This document shows positions 4,052 to 5,154 of a DNA stretch of 5,154 bases, piece by piece. Positions within the stretch are counted from its first letter, which is position 1. The number at the start of each line of letters is the position of its first letter. Under the pieces are notes generated by a model. It did no database searches and was not told the DNA's origin. It saw only the letters and a list, made by a program, of their open reading frames with translations. A program made the translations under genes and the position numbers. Origin of the DNA: an uncultured Eubacteriales bacterium (GTDB taxonomy: Bacteria; Bacillota; Clostridia; Oscillospirales; Acutalibacteraceae); assembly GCA_934630995.1 (NCBI GenBank), contig CAKTXU010000166.1, forward strand, positions 1 through 5,154, in the 5' to 3' direction.

Positions 4052-5154
4052 GCCGCACCATTGCCGCCATTGCCACGCCCGCCGCGCCAGCGGGGCTGGG
4101 GGTCGTCCGCCTGTCCGGGGAGGACGCGCTCCACGTGGCGGACAAAATTTTCCGCCCGGCCCGGCGGGGAGCCGCGCTATCGCTTCAACCGGGGTATAGC
4201 GCCCTTTACGGCCATGTTTACGACGCCGACGGAGATATCGACGACTGCGTGGCCCTGGTGTTCCGGGCACCCCATAGCTATACTGGGGAAAACGTGGCGG
4301 AGCTGTCCTGCCACGGCGGGCTGTACCTGCTGCGGCGAGTGCTGCGGGCGGCGCTGGCCGCCGGGGCTTCCCCGGCGGAGGCAGGGGAATTCACCCGCCG
4401 CGCCTTTATCAATGGGAAAATGGACTTGACCGGGGCGGAGGCGGTGATGACCCTCATCGAAGCGGATGGGCGCCTGGCCGCCAAAACCGCCCTGTCCGCC
4501 AGAGAGGGAGCGGTATTCCGCCGCATGGAGGAGGTCAAGGCCGGGCTGCTGGCGGCAGAGGCCGCGTTTGCCGCTTATGTGGACTATCCGGACGACGATA
4601 TCCCGGAGCTGGACGGGGAAGCTCTGTCCGCGGCACTCCGGAAAGCGGAGGCGGTGCTGGCGGGGCTGCTGGATACCTTCGACGCGGGACGGATTCTCCG
4701 GGAGGGGGTGGACACCGTCATTGTGGGCAGTCCCAATGTAGGCAAATCCACTCTGATGAATCTGCTGGCCGGGTGTGAAAGGAGCATCGTCACCCCGGTG
4801 GCGGGAACCACCCGGGATGTGGTGGAGGAATCGGTGCGGCTGGGGGATGTGGTTCTCCGCCTGGCCGATACGGCCGGCATCCGGGAGACGGACGACGAGG
4901 TGGAGGGCATCGGCGTGGAACGGGCCCGATCCCGGCTGCGGGCCGCGGCCCTGGCTTTGGTGGTTTTCGACGGTTCCCGGCCTCTGGGAGAGGCCGATCG
5001 CGCCCTGATGGCGGAGGCCGATCCCCTCTCCTCCGTTGCGGTGGTCAACAAGGCGGATAAGGAACAGCGGATCGAGCTGGCCGAAATCCAGGCCCGTTTC
5101 CCTTACACCGTGGTGGCAGCCGCGGGAACGGGGGAAGGTTTATCGGCCCTGACC
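4048..5154 (+). CDS. mnmE: tRNA modification GTPase MnmE (3' end cut by window)
   Basis: With MnmG, MnmE installs the cmnm5 group on wobble uridine 34 of certain tRNAs, using GTP and a tetrahydrofolate-bound one-carbon unit. The frame is open for 369 codons to the window edge; the family is usually about 450-460 residues. Residues 1 to about 120 form the folate-binding domain (IAAIATP start, GVVRLSG, SYTGENVAELSCHGG at 77-91). GEFTRRAFINGKMDLTGAEA (113-132) leads into the central helical domain. The inserted G domain shows all its motifs: P-loop GSPNVGKST at 227-235, G2 AGTTRD at 252-257, G3 DTAG at 274-277, and G4 NKAD at 334-337. The remaining helices and the C-terminal CxGK motif lie beyond the window. 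The ATG at 4048 follows GGAAAGGAG by 7 nt and overlaps the stop of the HD remnant. GC content is higher than in the leftward operon. The preceding gene is an HD remnant rather than the jag/yidC genes often found upstream in Bacillota. Confidence 0.97.
   Translation, partial: MSRTIAAIATPAAPAGLGVVRLSGEDALHVADKIFRPARRGAALSLQPGYSALYGHVYDADGDIDDCVALVFRAPHSYTGENVAELSCHGGLYLLRRVLRAALAAGASPAEAGEFTRRAFINGKMDLTGAEAVMTLIEADGRLAAKTALSAREGAVFRRMEEVKAGLLAAEAAFAAYVDYPDDDIPELDGEALSAALRKAEAVLAGLLDTFDAGRILREGVDTVIVGSPNVGKSTLMNLLAGCERSIVTPVAGTTRDVVEESVRLGDVVLRLADTAGIRETDDEVEGIGVERARSRLRAAALALVVFDGSRPLGEADRALMAEADPLSSVAVVNKADKEQRIELAEIQARFPYTVVAAAGTGEGLSALT

Noticed and set aside
4584..5051. Minus-strand 155-codon Ser/Arg/Ala-rich frame
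   Set aside because: It lies antisense to the G domain of mnmE, whose motifs are all intact. Its biased composition is typical of antisense reading in GC-rich DNA.

Overview
The window looks like chromosomal DNA from a Gram-positive, GC-rich member of the Clostridia (an Oscillospiraceae-like gut organism is my best guess). The evidence is the strong AGGAGG-type ribosome binding sites, a canonical TTGACA/TATACT promoter, and the PadR + HAAS/DUF1700 + DUF4097 gene set typical of Bacillota. This assignment is by gene content and style only; no marker gene was compared.

Layout. Positions 1-304 are AT-richer and hold no convincing gene. They contain a perfect 22-bp hairpin (53-101) that probably ends the leftward operon. 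Positions 305-3459 form one compact leftward operon, read in the order PadR regulator, HAAS/DUF1700 membrane protein, membrane-anchored DUF4097 protein, then a HAAS-DUF4097 fusion with no membrane anchor. Gaps are 17 nt, a 14-nt overlap, and 23 nt. Upstream of padR is a consensus sigma-A promoter whose -10 box lies inside a 35-bp near-perfect palindrome, the expected site for PadR autoregulation. From about 3564 rightward, a second promoter drives a decayed HD-domain hydrolase gene (3657-4051). That gene has lost its catalytic middle and carries a further 1-base frameshift. Its remnant overlaps the start of mnmE (4048 to the window end), which encodes the tRNA-modifying GTPase and is cut by the window edge.

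How the parts may work together. The four leftward genes look like a PadR-controlled envelope-sensing or envelope-maintenance module. The regulator would control its own operon, the HAAS helical domain is a known companion of PadR-type regulators, and the DUF4097 proteins are long asparagine-ladder beta-solenoids, one outside the membrane and one apparently inside. The most interesting points are the apparent domain shuffle that produced the soluble HAAS-DUF4097 protein, the strikingly regular 19-20 residue repeat ladder shared by the two paralogues, and the palindromic operator. The rightward side is housekeeping (mnmE) with a dead passenger gene in front of it.
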